The position numbers were made by a program, and so were the translations under genes. This document shows positions 55,759-64,000 of a stretch of 64,000 nucleotides of DNA, in pieces. This stretch comes from Casp-actino8 sp001510455 (GTDB lineage Bacteria; Actinomycetota; Acidimicrobiia; Acidimicrobiales; Ilumatobacteraceae): positions 1-64,000 of the forward strand of contig JAQCIK010000008.1 of NCBI GenBank assembly GCA_027592035.1. Reading direction: 5' to 3'. The notes under the pieces were generated by a model. It ran no database searches and was not told the DNA's origin. It saw only the letters and a list, made by a program, of their open reading frames with translations. Numbering within the stretch: the first letter of the stretch is position 1; each line of letters opens with the position of its first letter.

Positions 55759-56612
55759 CAGCCGCCTGCGGTGGTGGTCGGCCCAGCGATCGTGGTCGTG
55801 GCTCCCGAAGCAGCCTCTTCGGACGGCAAGGTGGTCGTGGCACCTGATTCGACCGGAGCCGAAGGATCGATCGTGGTGGGCGGTGCCTGGCCGGTGTCGG
55901 CCGCGCCGAGCTCGGGCAGGTTGATCGCCGACAGCGGCATTCCCGGATTCGTACCAGCCGGCACGAAGGCGATCGTGATGGCCATGGCGTCCTTGTCGAA
56001 ACGGACTTCGCGGAAGTTGGTGATGTAGGTGGTGAAGTTCGAGGCGTCGTCGTACGAGTCGTAGAGGTAGACGATGACTTCACCGTCGACGGCATCGCCG
56101 TTCTCGTCGATGCACTTGGTCTCGCCCTCTTCGTAGACGGCCCCGCCCTGGTCGGCCGGGAATTCGATCTTGGAGTCCGAGAGCTTGACACCGTAGACGT
56201 CGAGGAAGACCTTCAACTTGGCGTTTCGGCCAGTGGCCGCCGAGGTGTACGGATGCCAGTGGATCACTCCGTCGTCATGGCTGTGGATACCCGTGCGACG
56301 GAATTCGTCGACGAGCAGCTGACCAGCGGTGTCGAGTTCTTCCTTGTTGCCCTGGAGATCAGGCAACCAGGAGTCGCAGGCGTAGAAGCCGTACGACACG
56401 TGCCAGTGGTCGGTGACGGTGGGCGGCACGTTGCGATCGGGAATCGACTCTCGCGAGTAGATGACGAGAGCGGCGCCGATGACGGCCACACCGATCATCA
56501 CGGCCGGGAAGAGCGCACCGCCCTTGAAGCGGACCTTACGGCCCTTCCCCTTGGCGGCGAGCTTCGCCACTCGATCGGCCGATGTTCTCTTGGATGACGA
56601 TGCCTGACCCAC
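55758..56612 (-). CDS. Single-pass membrane protein with His-rich outer domain
   Basis: A 284-residue protein: a basic N-terminus (KGKGRKVRFKGG), one membrane helix (about 33-52) and an outside domain. Two His clusters stand out: TDHWHVSYGFY (H69, H71) and GIHSHDDGVIHWHPY (H110, H112, H118, H120). Six His in these patterns strongly suggest a bound metal. Two Cys (79 and 167) may pair. The C-terminus is a Thr/Pro/Ser-rich tail. I do not know a named family; similar unannotated actinobacterial proteins with DHWH and HTHGDG-type motifs come to mind. GTG start with TAGCCT nine bases upstream. The one-base overlap with manC suggests coupling. Confidence 0.7.
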   Translation of the reverse strand: MGQASSSKRTSADRVAKLAAKGKGRKVRFKGGALFPAVMIGVAVIGAALVIYSRESIPDRNVPPTVTDHWHVSYGFYACDSWLPDLQGNKEELDTAGQLLVDEFRRTGIHSHDDGVIHWHPYTSAATGRNAKLKVFLDVYGVKLSDSKIEFPADQGGAVYEEGETKCIDENGDAVDGEVIVYLYDSYDDASNFTTYITNFREVRFDKDAMAITIAFVPAGTNPGMPLSAINLPELGAADTGQAPPTTIDPSAPVESGATTTLPSEEAASGATTTIAGPTTTAGG

Positions 56613-56621
56613 GAGTGACCG

Positions 56622-56627
56622 AGGCTA
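56622..56627 (-). promoter_or_regulatory. -10 hexamer TAGCCT
   Basis: On the minus strand TAGCCT is nine bases before the GTG at 56612, repeating the arrangement seen at 12397 and 48546. Confidence 0.35.
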
Positions 56628-56661
56628 TCTGGCCGAGGGCTCAGCGACGGGTCAGGCGGGA

Positions 56662-57927
56662 TCAGAGTCGCTGATCGGGTGTGACACCTGGGGACGACAA
56701 GAGGCCCGCGTACGAGGCTGCAACCGCCGCCGGTGAGGCTTCGGATTCGACGTGGCGGCGGGCTCGGCGACCCATCGAAGCACTGCGATCGAGATCCCCG
56801 ACCAATGTTCGTACGGCCTCGACGAAAGCGGTCTCGTCGTCGGGTGGAACACAGATCCCGCCCTCCGATGCCGACACCAGGCGGGGGACCTCGGTACCAG
56901 GATCGACCGCCGCGACGATCGGCCGACCGGCGGCCATGATCGAATACGTCTTCGACGGAACGCTCACTCGGCCGAGTCCGGCTTTCAGAAGTACGGCGTG
57001 CACGTCTCCGGTCGCCAACACCTCCGAGAGACGTTCGGCCGGCTGATACTCGCCGAACACGACATTTGGGAGGTCGCGCGCTTCCCGTTCGAGTTCGGCC
57101 CGGGCCGCTCCGTCGCCGTTGATCACGAACCACACATCAGGCAGCGCACGGGCCGCGGCGATCATCGAGTCGAGTGACTGCGAGAACCCGATGTTTCCGG
57201 CGTACATGACCACCGGACGCTCGTCGATTCCGAGTTCACGTCGATAGGCCGTGAGCCGATCGATCGGCTGAATCGCTTCCACGTCGACGAAGTTCGGAAT
57301 CGTACGGATCCTCCACGCACGCTGGCGCGACACTTTGGCGCGCAGATTGTCGGCCAGATCCTCCGACAGGACCGTCACGGCTTCGGCTCGACGATAGACC
57401 CAGCGCTCGAGATACCGGGCGGTCGCGATCACGAGGCGGTTCGTGATGGCGCCCGATTCCACCGCTGCATCGGGGAAGACGTCTTGAATGTTGACGACGA
57501 GGGGTGCTCGACGTCGACGGGCGACGTACCAACCCGACACACCGAGGGTGAGTGGTGGCGACATCACGAGGACAGCGTCGAGCCTCCGACCGCGAGCCAC
57601 GCGCGAACCGGCGACGGCCGCCGTCACCGAGAATCCGACGAAGCCGAGCGCGCGACGCCAGAGATTGCGTTTGTCGGAGCCGGCGATCGGGTCGAGGCGC
57701 GTGACACTGCCCCATGGTTCGTCCGAGGTTCGAGTTCGCCAGGTCACCCCCGCCCACTCGGGCTCGACGCGGTGCTTCGCGTACCACGGCAGCGAGGTGA
57801 CGACGTGAACCTCGTGGCCCTGCTCGACCAACTCACTCACGATGCGCGTCATGACCACACCGGTCGGAGCGGTATCGGGCGCGAAATGCGGACACAGCAC
57901 GGCGAGACGCAACGATCGTCCGGTCAC
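56662..57927 (-). CDS. GT4-family glycosyltransferase (WbuB-like)
   Basis: A 421-residue GT-B glycosyltransferase. The N-terminal domain has LCPHFAPDTAPTGVVMTRIV and VVTSLPWY, as in WbuB-like enzymes. NIQDVFPDAAVESG is the linker region. The C-terminal domain reads MYAGNIGFSQSL, INGDGAARAELE and VPSKTYSIMAAGRPIV, where Lys and Tyr replace the classic EX7E. Relatives transfer fucosamine-type sugars or other amino sugars. The GTG at 57927 overlaps the stop of the upstream GT4 gene (GTGA). It is the last of three coupled glycosyltransferases. Confidence 0.88.
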   Translation of the reverse strand: MTGRSLRLAVLCPHFAPDTAPTGVVMTRIVSELVEQGHEVHVVTSLPWYAKHRVEPEWAGVTWRTRTSDEPWGSVTRLDPIAGSDKRNLWRRALGFVGFSVTAAVAGSRVARGRRLDAVLVMSPPLTLGVSGWYVARRRRAPLVVNIQDVFPDAAVESGAITNRLVIATARYLERWVYRRAEAVTVLSEDLADNLRAKVSRQRAWRIRTIPNFVDVEAIQPIDRLTAYRRELGIDERPVVMYAGNIGFSQSLDSMIAAARALPDVWFVINGDGAARAELEREARDLPNVVFGEYQPAERLSEVLATGDVHAVLLKAGLGRVSVPSKTYSIMAAGRPIVAAVDPGTEVPRLVSASEGGICVPPDDETAFVEAVRTLVGDLDRSASMGRRARRHVESEASPAAVAASYAGLLSSPGVTPDQRL

Positions 57928-59027
57928 GGAGCGACCATCCGATAGGCGTCGGCCAGGGCCGCACCCGAGGCCTCGATCGAGAACTGATGGACGCGATCGA
58001 CACCTCGCTGAACGAGTTCGGTTCGCCGCGCTCGCACCAGATCGGGCAACCCGGCCCAGAGATCCTCTTGGAGCGCGAGGACGAGTCCGGCGTCGCCGAC
58101 CACTTCGGGCAGACACGCCTGATCACTCGCCACGACCGGCGTTCCGAGTTGCATGGCCTCGATCACCGGAGCGCCGAACCCTTCGTATTCACTCGGGAAC
58201 GCGAGGGCTTGGGCCATACGGACGAGACCGTTGCGGTCGGCATCGGAGACCCGGCCCACGTGTACGACTGTGCGGGCCACCCGCTCATCGACCAACTGAC
58301 TGCGCACCGCTTCATCGACCGAACCAGCCCCTCCCATGAGGACGAGCCGAACCCCGAGATGCGACCAGTGACGATCGGCCACGTCGATCAAGAAGGAGTG
58401 GTTCTTGTGCGGATGGGTGACCGCGGGGTACACCACGATCGGCCCGTCTCCCAGGTCGAAACGTCGGCGCAGCTCGTCCTCGGGTGTGCACTCCGAATTC
58501 AGTCGCTCGTCGACACCGTGCGGAACGACGATCACGCGTCCTGGATCGACGTCGAAGGCATCGACGACCGTCGTGCGAACGTAATGAGTGGGAACGGCGA
58601 TCAGAGTGGCTCGGCGAGCCGATCGTGGCATCACCGATTCGAGGTAGGTACGTCGAGTTCGCGAGAAGTACTGCGGATACTTGCGGTACTGCAGATCGTG
58701 AATCGTGAGGATCGACGGCTCAGGGCTTCGGGCCGGCATGGTTCCACCGCCATGATGAACGACGTCGACTCCTCGAGCCCGGCGAGGCAGCCAGGTCGAC
58801 TCGGTCGCGATTCGACGGAGCCGTGACGACGAGTCGTGTCGTGCCTCGACCACATCGTGCAGTTCGGCGAGTCGAGGGTGTGCAGCCGTGAAACCCTTCG
58901 GAGCGAACACCTTCGCCCGAACTCCGTGAGTCGCCACACCGGTCAACTGCCGAACGAGATACTCCTCACTTCCACCCACCGAGCCCGGACGGCACCACAG
59001 AAGGTTCACGGCGACGGAGGCGCTCAT
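57924..59027 (-). CDS. GT4-family glycosyltransferase
   Basis: A 367-residue GT-B enzyme. The N-terminal domain begins NLLWCRPGSVGGSEEYLVRQ, with the GG loop that contacts the donor. The C-terminal part has VYPAVTHPHKNHSFLID, the EX7E motif FPSEYEGFGAPVIEAM, and SDQACLPEVVGDAG. It belongs with mannosyl- or rhamnosyltransferases of wall glycans; the specific linkage cannot be read. Its ATG overlaps the upstream gene stop by four bases, and its stop overlaps the next gene by four. Confidence 0.88.
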   Translation of the reverse strand: MSASVAVNLLWCRPGSVGGSEEYLVRQLTGVATHGVRAKVFAPKGFTAAHPRLAELHDVVEARHDSSSRLRRIATESTWLPRRARGVDVVHHGGGTMPARSPEPSILTIHDLQYRKYPQYFSRTRRTYLESVMPRSARRATLIAVPTHYVRTTVVDAFDVDPGRVIVVPHGVDERLNSECTPEDELRRRFDLGDGPIVVYPAVTHPHKNHSFLIDVADRHWSHLGVRLVLMGGAGSVDEAVRSQLVDERVARTVVHVGRVSDADRNGLVRMAQALAFPSEYEGFGAPVIEAMQLGTPVVASDQACLPEVVGDAGLVLALQEDLWAGLPDLVRARRTELVQRGVDRVHQFSIEASGAALADAYRMVAP

Positions 59028-60106
59028 CCTCCGACCACTTCCCGATAGGCGGCAACGGTGAGCCGAGCGGTTTCGGACCACTCCCGACGGGCCGCTCGCC
59101 GCAGACCCCAGATGATCAGTTCGTTCCGACGTGACAAAGCGTCCTCGATACCTCGACGAATGTCGTCGACGCTGAAGGGGTCGACCAGGACGGCCGCCCC
59201 ACCGGCCACCTCTTCGGTGGAGGTACCGAGACTCGTGACGACCGGGACGCCTTGCGACATGGCCTCCAGTACCGGCATGCCGAAGCCCTCGCGCTCACTC
59301 GGGTAGCAGAACACGGCGGCCGCCGAATAGAGCGCCGGGAGATCGTCGTCGGGAACGAATCCGATGAACTGCACGCCTTCGACTCCGTCGATCCCCGACT
59401 CGCCCCAGCCCGGAGCTCCGGCGACGACGAGCGGGAGCGGATTCTTCATCGCTGCGATCGCTTCGACCAGACGTCGCAAGTTCTTCCGCGGTTCGACGGT
59501 GCCGACGAAGAGCAAGAACTCCGACGGCAGTGAGAACTTGGCGCGCACGGCCCGTCGGTCGGCTTCGGTGACCTGATGGCGTTCGACTCCCCACGGGACG
59601 AGACGAAGACGCGCGACGTCGATCCCGGCGCGCTCGGCATCGAGCATCGTCGCCGTCGACGGACAGAGGACCAGATCGGCGCGTCGCCTGATCTCGGCGA
59701 GGCTCCGCTCGAAGACACGCACACCGTGGCGGGTGAACTGATCGGGTCGATGACGCCAGGCCACGTCGTGCAAGGTGGCCACGAGGGGTGCTCGGCTGGG
59801 TGGCGGGATGAGACCCGTGCAGTGGACGAGGTCGACCGGTCCGGTGGCCCGTTCGATCGGCGGCCAGCCGAGACGCAACCAGAGTTCGTAGAGCATTGCG
59901 CCGCGATACGGGAGCTGATGCACCGGCACGGTGGGAGTGAAGGCCGGATGCGGCGGGCGACGATGTCGTCCGGCCACTCCCAACAACTCGACACCCGGCA
60001 CGTCGACCAGGGCCACGGCCGAACGCAAGGCCGACGATGCGGTCCCACCCGGCACCTTGTGCCAGCACTGTTCGAGGGTGTACGCCACGCGCACGGGGGC
60101 TTGCAC
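59024..60106 (-). CDS. GT4-family glycosyltransferase
   Basis: A 360-residue GT-B enzyme and the first of the three-gene minus-strand run. Recognisable segments are ATLHDVAWRHRPDQ, LFVGTVEPRKNLRRLVE, CYPSEREGFGMPVLEAM (EX7E) and TSLGTSTEEVAGGAAVLV. The start is the GTG at 60106: it has CAAGAT six bases upstream and gives a normal N-terminus (RVAYTLEQCWHKVPGG). A GTG four codons further in is the alternative. A much longer frame to 60316 overlaps the divergent FMN reductase gene and is not used. Confidence 0.88.
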   Translation of the reverse strand: MQAPVRVAYTLEQCWHKVPGGTASSALRSAVALVDVPGVELLGVAGRHRRPPHPAFTPTVPVHQLPYRGAMLYELWLRLGWPPIERATGPVDLVHCTGLIPPPSRAPLVATLHDVAWRHRPDQFTRHGVRVFERSLAEIRRRADLVLCPSTATMLDAERAGIDVARLRLVPWGVERHQVTEADRRAVRAKFSLPSEFLLFVGTVEPRKNLRRLVEAIAAMKNPLPLVVAGAPGWGESGIDGVEGVQFIGFVPDDDLPALYSAAAVFCYPSEREGFGMPVLEAMSQGVPVVTSLGTSTEEVAGGAAVLVDPFSVDDIRRGIEDALSRRNELIIWGLRRAARREWSETARLTVAAYREVVGG

Positions 60107-60112
60107 ACCTCT

Positions 60113-60118
60113 ATCTTG
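60113..60118 (-). promoter_or_regulatory. -10 hexamer CAAGAT, leaderless type
   Basis: On the minus strand CAAGAT is six bases before the GTG at 60106 and decides that start over a nearby GTG at 60094. Confidence 0.35.
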
Positions 60119-60190
60119 CCCGGTGAGCACCACGGCACGGTGCCAGCGCTCGGTTGGTGGGTTGGTGCTCCGGCCCGCCAGACTCGAAGA

Positions 60191-60730
60191 ATGTCGTCGA
60201 CTCACTCGATTCTCGCCATTTCCGGAAGCCTTCGCCGCCAGTCCTCGAACACGGGTCTCGTTCGCATGGCTCAACGTCTGGCCCCAGACAGTGTGACTTT
60301 TCGGTTCTGGGAGCAATTGGGTGAACTCCCCTACTACAACAAAGATCTCGAATCGGATCCGCCGTCGATCGTCGTCGAGTGGCGCGACGCAGTGTCGTCA
60401 GCCGACGCGATCTTCATCGCTGCTCCCGAATACAACTTCGGGCCGACCGGGGTCCTGAAGAACGCCATCGACTGGGTGACGAGGCCACTCGGTCAGCACG
60501 CGCTACGCGGCAAGACGATCAGCATCGTGAGCAGTGCCGGCAGCACCGGTGGCGCGCACATGATCGAGCAGCTCTCGGGGATCCTCACTCTCCTCGGCAA
60601 CACGATGGTGAACGAACCAGTGGTGCAGATCGCCAAGGGAGCCGAGCACATCAGTGCCGACGGCACCACCACCGACCCCGAGATCGAGGAACTGATCCGT
60701 CAGCGACTGGAAAACCTCTCTGGCGAGTGA
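60191..60730 (+). CDS. NADPH-dependent FMN reductase
   Basis: A 179-residue flavodoxin-like reductase. The FMN phosphate loop is GSLRRQSSN (12-20), and the APEYNFGPTGVLKNAIDW segment (78-95) binds the isoalloxazine ring; SSAGSTGGAH follows. It reduces FMN, quinones or azo compounds with NAD(P)H and probably works as a homodimer or tetramer in the cytoplasm. CAGACT lies six bases before the ATG, supporting a leaderless start; the preceding open frame belongs to the antisense of the GT4 gene. Confidence 0.9.
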   Translation: MSSTHSILAISGSLRRQSSNTGLVRMAQRLAPDSVTFRFWEQLGELPYYNKDLESDPPSIVVEWRDAVSSADAIFIAAPEYNFGPTGVLKNAIDWVTRPLGQHALRGKTISIVSSAGSTGGAHMIEQLSGILTLLGNTMVNEPVVQIAKGAEHISADGTTTDPEIEELIRQRLENLSGE

Positions 60731-60738
60731 TCACCACG

Positions 60739-62055
60739 TCAGCTGAACGACTGGTCGCTCACGGCGAGCGAGGTCTTCGGCCGCGACGGTGCAGTCCAGA
60801 GCGCTTCACCTCGCACATCACTGCTCGACCACGATGGGTCCACACCACTTCGAAGAACGAAGCCAGCGGGTCCGTCGATCTCCCACAACACGGCTGGACG
60901 CTCACCGTGCCAACGAACGGCGAACGACACGGTGTGCCGGTCACCGACGGCGATCCCGTGCGCCTCGCACGACACGCCGAGCCAATCGTTGGGCATTCCG
61001 TCGGGCAGCAACGTGACCGTGTCGCGCGCCGTGAGGCGAGCCAAGCGGTCGTGCACGAGCGCCGGCAGCACGTGACGCGACACGGCCAGCGACGTCACCG
61101 GTTCGACGTCTCCCCATGCCGCGCACATATCGTCGGCACGACAGCCGCGAACGCGCGCCACGGCGGCCACCAGATCGGCCCGCGCTCGCTCGTCGTCTCC
61201 GAACAGTCGGCTAGCAGCCGTCACGGCGAGTCGCGCCGTCGTGTGATCGAGTCGGCCCCGACGCATGTCGTCGAGCATCTCTTCGATTCGTCCGACGACG
61301 AACACCGGATCGGCCACCTCCACATTGGCTCGAACTCGCTCGTCGAGATCGAGCAGACGTTCGGCAGCCGACTCGGCATGGTCACCGAGCAGGATCGCCT
61401 GGCATCGCGCCGAGGTGACACGTTCGCCGAGCGGAACACCGTCGAGCAGATCGGGAACGACGAGACGCCCGCCTCGATCGACCACCGCCGACCAGCCACG
61501 CATCACCGATTCCACGTCGGGAAGTTCCGCCGGTAGCGAATCGACACGTCCGTCGTGGCGCAACACGACTCGAGCGCTCGATCGATGGCCGATCGGAACC
61601 ACGAGCGGTCGATTCGGTAGATCGAGACCGGGTGCAGGCCATTCCTCCGAGGACGTCGTCGGACGGAAAGTGATGAGATCGGTACGAGTGAGCGCAACGG
61701 CGACGGGAAGCGCCGATTCGTTCGACACGTCGATGACGGTCGCCCCCACGTCTCCGACCGTCGTGCTCCAGACCGTCTGCACCACATCACCTCGAGGCAC
61801 TCGCATTCGAGTCTCGATCACCGGCACACCATCGACGAGACGTTGGCGCACGGCCGCCTCGCGGTCGGGGTGATGCCAACGATCATCAGCGGCCACGAAC
61901 CAGCGCAGTGGCGACGATCCGTCCTTCGGATGAACGTCGCCCCACGGCCTGACCACGGCTCGCCACGGCGAGCCGAGCACGCCCGTCGCCGCACCCGCAA
62001 CGACGGGTGGATCGACGTTCGCAGCGCTTCGTCGCCACCACCTAGCCAAGTTCAC
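60739..62055 (-). CDS. Hypothetical protein, function unknown
   Basis: A 438-residue soluble protein from the GTG at 62055 with no signal peptide or membrane helix. The sequence mixes beta-prone segments (residues 40-170) with an Arg/Asp/Ala-rich helical part (about 225-340) and a final beta region with FAVRWHGERPAVLWEIDGP. I recognise no catalytic motif. The GTG start overlaps the gpsA stop by 14 bases; a longer form from 62094 would overlap more. It is transcribed with gpsA. The codon use is like that of its neighbours, so it is likely real. Confidence 0.6.
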   Translation of the reverse strand: MNLARWWRRSAANVDPPVVAGAATGVLGSPWRAVVRPWGDVHPKDGSSPLRWFVAADDRWHHPDREAAVRQRLVDGVPVIETRMRVPRGDVVQTVWSTTVGDVGATVIDVSNESALPVAVALTRTDLITFRPTTSSEEWPAPGLDLPNRPLVVPIGHRSSARVVLRHDGRVDSLPAELPDVESVMRGWSAVVDRGGRLVVPDLLDGVPLGERVTSARCQAILLGDHAESAAERLLDLDERVRANVEVADPVFVVGRIEEMLDDMRRGRLDHTTARLAVTAASRLFGDDERARADLVAAVARVRGCRADDMCAAWGDVEPVTSLAVSRHVLPALVHDRLARLTARDTVTLLPDGMPNDWLGVSCEAHGIAVGDRHTVSFAVRWHGERPAVLWEIDGPAGFVLRSGVDPSWSSSDVRGEALWTAPSRPKTSLAVSDQSFS

Positions 62056-63049
62056 TCCGCCGTCGACGTTGCATGAGGGCCGCCATGGCATCACTCGCCG
62101 CTCGGCCCTGATGACACACCGCGACCACCTGCTCGGTGATCGGCATCTCGACGTCGTGGCGACGGGCCAAGTCGAGAACTGACGGCGAGCTCTTCACACC
62201 CTCGGCGACCATCGTCATCGACTCCATGATGGCATCGATGGATTCACCACGACCAAGGCGCAGACCCACCTGATTGTTGCGGCTCTGCGTCGACGAACAC
62301 GTGGCGATCAGGTCGCCCATTCCGGCCAACCCGGCGAACGTGAGACCCTCACCTCCCATCGCCATACCGAGTCGAGTCATCTCGGCCAGTCCTCGCGTGA
62401 TGATGCTGGCGCGAGTGTTGTCGCCGAATCCCATGCCAGCGGCCATTCCCGAGGCGATGGCGATCACGTTCTTGGCGACTCCGGCGATCTCGCTGCCGAC
62501 GACGTCGGGGTTCGTGTACACGCGCAGAGTCGGTCGCGAAAAGACTCGCTGCAACTCGTGCGCGATCGTGGTGTCGTCGATGGCGACCACTGCTGCTGCC
62601 GGTTGGCCGGCCATGATCTCCTTGGCGAGATTCGGTCCGGTCAGAACAGCGACCGGATGACCCGGCATCTCGTCCGCCACGACTTCGCTCATTCGTTTCA
62701 ACGAACTGCGCTCGAGGCCCTTGGCCAGACTCACGACCGGCACCCATGGCCGAACGTATCGGGCCACCTCGATCACGACGTCGCGAAATCCGTGAGATGG
62801 AACACCCATGACCACGACATCGGCCGAAGCCACTGCGTCGGCCATCGACGCCGTGAACTCGAGATCCTGGGGAAGCGGCGCATCGGGCAAGTAGCGATCG
62901 TTGCGTCGAGTCGTCGCCATGACGTCGACCAGTTCGCGATTTCTGGCCCACAACACCGTCGGAGCGTTCGGTGCCACGATCGACGCCACCGTCGTTCCCC
63001 ACGACCCGGCACCGATCACCGCCACCCTCATCGAACGACCGTTCGTCAT
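62042..63049 (-). CDS. gpsA: Glycerol-3-phosphate dehydrogenase [NAD(P)+]
   Basis: A 335-residue enzyme that reduces dihydroxyacetone phosphate to sn-glycerol-3-phosphate for phospholipids. The dinucleotide motif is VIGAGSWGTTVA (11-22). SLAKGLE, TGPNLAKEI, the catalytic Lys in GVAKNVIAIASG and the RNNQVGLRLG segment are all typical. The ATG at 63049 has GGGGGTG upstream; an ATG six codons later (63031) is the more usual family start. TACGCT at 63069-63074 on the minus strand may be the -10. It is divergent from cofC with 56 bases between starts. Confidence 0.94.
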   Translation of the reverse strand: MTNGRSMRVAVIGAGSWGTTVASIVAPNAPTVLWARNRELVDVMATTRRNDRYLPDAPLPQDLEFTASMADAVASADVVVMGVPSHGFRDVVIEVARYVRPWVPVVSLAKGLERSSLKRMSEVVADEMPGHPVAVLTGPNLAKEIMAGQPAAAVVAIDDTTIAHELQRVFSRPTLRVYTNPDVVGSEIAGVAKNVIAIASGMAAGMGFGDNTRASIITRGLAEMTRLGMAMGGEGLTFAGLAGMGDLIATCSSTQSRNNQVGLRLGRGESIDAIMESMTMVAEGVKSSPSVLDLARRHDVEMPITEQVVAVCHQGRAASDAMAALMQRRRRSELG

Positions 63050-63068
63050 CTCGTTCACCCCCACTCCG

Positions 63069-63074
63069 AGCGTA
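63069..63074 (-). promoter_or_regulatory. -10-like TACGCT before gpsA
   Basis: On the minus strand TACGCT lies 19 bases before the gpsA ATG, giving a leader of about 13 bases with the GGGGGTG ribosome site. It faces the cofC -10 at 63094. Confidence 0.3.
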
Positions 63075-63093
63075 ACGGCGCGAGGCTCACTCG

Positions 63094-63099
63094 TAGGCT
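63094..63099 (+). promoter_or_regulatory. -10 hexamer TAGGCT, leaderless type
   Basis: TAGGCT is followed by CGATGC and the GTG at 63106 of cofC. No Shine-Dalgarno sequence. Confidence 0.45.
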
Positions 63100-63105
63100 C
63101 GATGC

Positions 63106-63726
63106 GTGGACCTCGCCCTCGTCGTTCCCGTGCGCTCCTTCGACCTGGGCAAATCACGTCTGTCCGAGTCGCTGTCTCCCGATCAGCGAGAACGACTGGC
63201 TCGTGCGATGGCCGAGGTCGTCGTCGACGCCCGTCACGAGGTGCGAACTTTCGTGGTCTGCGACGACGAGCGCATCGCCGACTGGGCGAATGAGCGAGGC
63301 GCCACACCCATCCGAGTGTCGGCGGTCGGCCTGAACGCGTCACTCACCGAAGCACTGCCGACAATCGTCCGGAGTGGTATCTCACACGTCGCCGTCTGCC
63401 ATGCCGATCTCCCACTCGCCACCGATCTCGGCTCGATCCTCACCTCGGCCATCCGCAATGCGCCCGAGGATTCCGTCCTCCTCGCTCCCGATCGCCACCA
63501 GGACGGGACCAACGTGGCCGTCATTCCCCGTCGACATCTCTCGCGTTGGCAGTTTTGCTACGGGTCGGACTCGTTCACCGCCCACAGCGATCTGACCGAA
63601 ACGATCGGCGTTCCGCTCACCGTCGTCACCGACGACCGTCTCGCCACCGACGTCGACACGGTCGACGACCTGACTCTGGTGAGAGACTTCGTAGCGACCC
63701 ACTTGCCCGAATGGACCGCACCATGA
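63106..63726 (+). CDS. cofC: 2-phospho-L-lactate/phosphoenolpyruvate guanylyltransferase
   Basis: A 206-residue CofC/FbiD enzyme that activates phospholactate or PEP with GTP to give the donor used by FbiA. Motifs are VVPVRSFDLGKSRLS (6-20), AVCHADLPLAT (96-106) and LLAPDRHQDGTNV (125-137). These resemble a small nucleotidyltransferase fold. It is about 10 kb from fbiA-cofE. The GTG at 63106 has the leaderless -10 signal. Its stop overlaps the start of a PIG-L deacetylase gene (ATGA). Confidence 0.93.
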   Translation: MDLALVVPVRSFDLGKSRLSESLSPDQRERLARAMAEVVVDARHEVRTFVVCDDERIADWANERGATPIRVSAVGLNASLTEALPTIVRSGISHVAVCHADLPLATDLGSILTSAIRNAPEDSVLLAPDRHQDGTNVAVIPRRHLSRWQFCYGSDSFTAHSDLTETIGVPLTVVTDDRLATDVDTVDDLTLVRDFVATHLPEWTAP

Positions 63727-64000
63727 CCGACGCCAACGAACCCGGCCAGCCGTCGATCCCCGTTTCGACCGCCGGCCCCACCATCTCGAGCGTCGATCTG
63801 GCGACACCGTCGGTCGCGCTGGCGATCGGAGCTCACCCCGACGACATCGAGTTCGGGTGTGGAGGAACTCTGGCCAAGTGGGCCGCGGCCGGATGCACGA
63901 TTCATCACCTCGTTCTCACCGACGGTTCGAAAGGCACGTGGGACGTCGACGCCGACACCCGAGCCCTCGTCGTGCGACGACAGCTCGAGCAGCGAGAGGC
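63723..64000 (+). CDS. PIG-L family deacetylase (partial, N-terminus)
   Basis: The frame starts at the ATG at 63723 and is cut by the window edge after 92 residues. After a 35-residue leader it reads LAIGAHPDDIEFGCGGTL and LVLTDGSKGTWD, the zinc-binding AHPDD motif and following strand of the LmbE/PIG-L family. These enzymes remove N-acetyl groups from sugar conjugates such as GlcNAc-inositol. The ATGA overlap with cofC shows coupled translation. Whether it acts on mycothiol precursors (MshB-like), on a mycothiol conjugate (Mca-like) or on a wall sugar cannot be told from the fragment. Confidence 0.88.
   Translation, partial: MTDANEPGQPSIPVSTAGPTISSVDLATPSVALAIGAHPDDIEFGCGGTLAKWAAAGCTIHHLVLTDGSKGTWDVDADTRALVVRRQLEQRE

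Overview
The window is a high-GC chromosomal segment of about 62 genes. GTG starts are frequent, adjacent genes often overlap by 4 bases (ATGA or GTGA), and genes for cofactor F420 (fbiA, fbiB/cofE, cofC), a DUF3499 protein, truncated haemoglobin O and a DUF6777 lipoprotein are present. This points to Actinobacteria. The many small lipoproteins, two L,D-transpeptidases and a large nucleotide-sugar and glycosyltransferase cluster suggest a free-living, probably aquatic member of class Acidimicrobiia; the class is an inference. I saw no rRNA, tRNA, insertion sequence, integrase or CRISPR array, and no stretch over 300 bases without a gene.

Layout. 1-4360: small secreted proteins and lipoproteins, a 2-oxoglutarate oxygenase and a remnant of a ferric-reductase-like membrane protein. 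4377-10929: a complete seven-gene Mrp Na+/H+ antiporter operon (mnhA-G) with a Ca2+/cation antiporter coupled to its end. 11008-20179: single genes and short operons (GNAT, SDR, two L,D-transpeptidases, surE, crotonases, menB, an SpoU-type RNA methyltransferase, purU, truncated haemoglobin). 20176-27893: secA, prfB, ftsE, ftsX and a crotonase on the minus strand, with comF upstream of secA. 28003-34027: a carboxylesterase and a 1456-residue lipoprotein with a DUF6777 domain, nine W-rich Cys-bounded repeats and Ig-like modules. 34050-41411: a YitT/YczE-like protein, ahcY, a Trm112-like protein, manB, a GT-C-like membrane protein, a CPBP protease and a DUF3499 protein. 41561-56612: ftsH, a thioredoxin-like protein, a DUF5719 protein, a GT2 membrane glycosyltransferase, a flippase, gmd, a GT4 enzyme, fbiA, cofE, a degenerate epimerase, manC and a His-rich membrane protein. 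56662-64000: three coupled GT4 enzymes, an FMN reductase, an unknown protein, gpsA, cofC and the start of a PIG-L deacetylase.

The order and strand of secA, comF, ahcY, manB, DUF3499, fbiA, fbiB and manC match the Mycobacterium tuberculosis segment Rv3240c to Rv3264c as I remember it. The lpqB-mtrB-mtrA-tmk block expected between comF and ahcY is absent; the esterase and the giant lipoprotein stand there instead. ManB, ManC and Gmd can supply GDP-mannose and GDP-4-keto-6-deoxymannose to the glycosyltransferases, and the flippase could export lipid-linked product. FbiA, CofE and CofC cover three steps of F420 assembly.

A sequence-wide signal also stands out. Many genes without a Shine-Dalgarno sequence have an xAxxxT hexamer exactly 6 bases before the start codon. 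This is what is expected if transcription starts on the first base of the start codon (leaderless mRNA), and it helped choose several starts.
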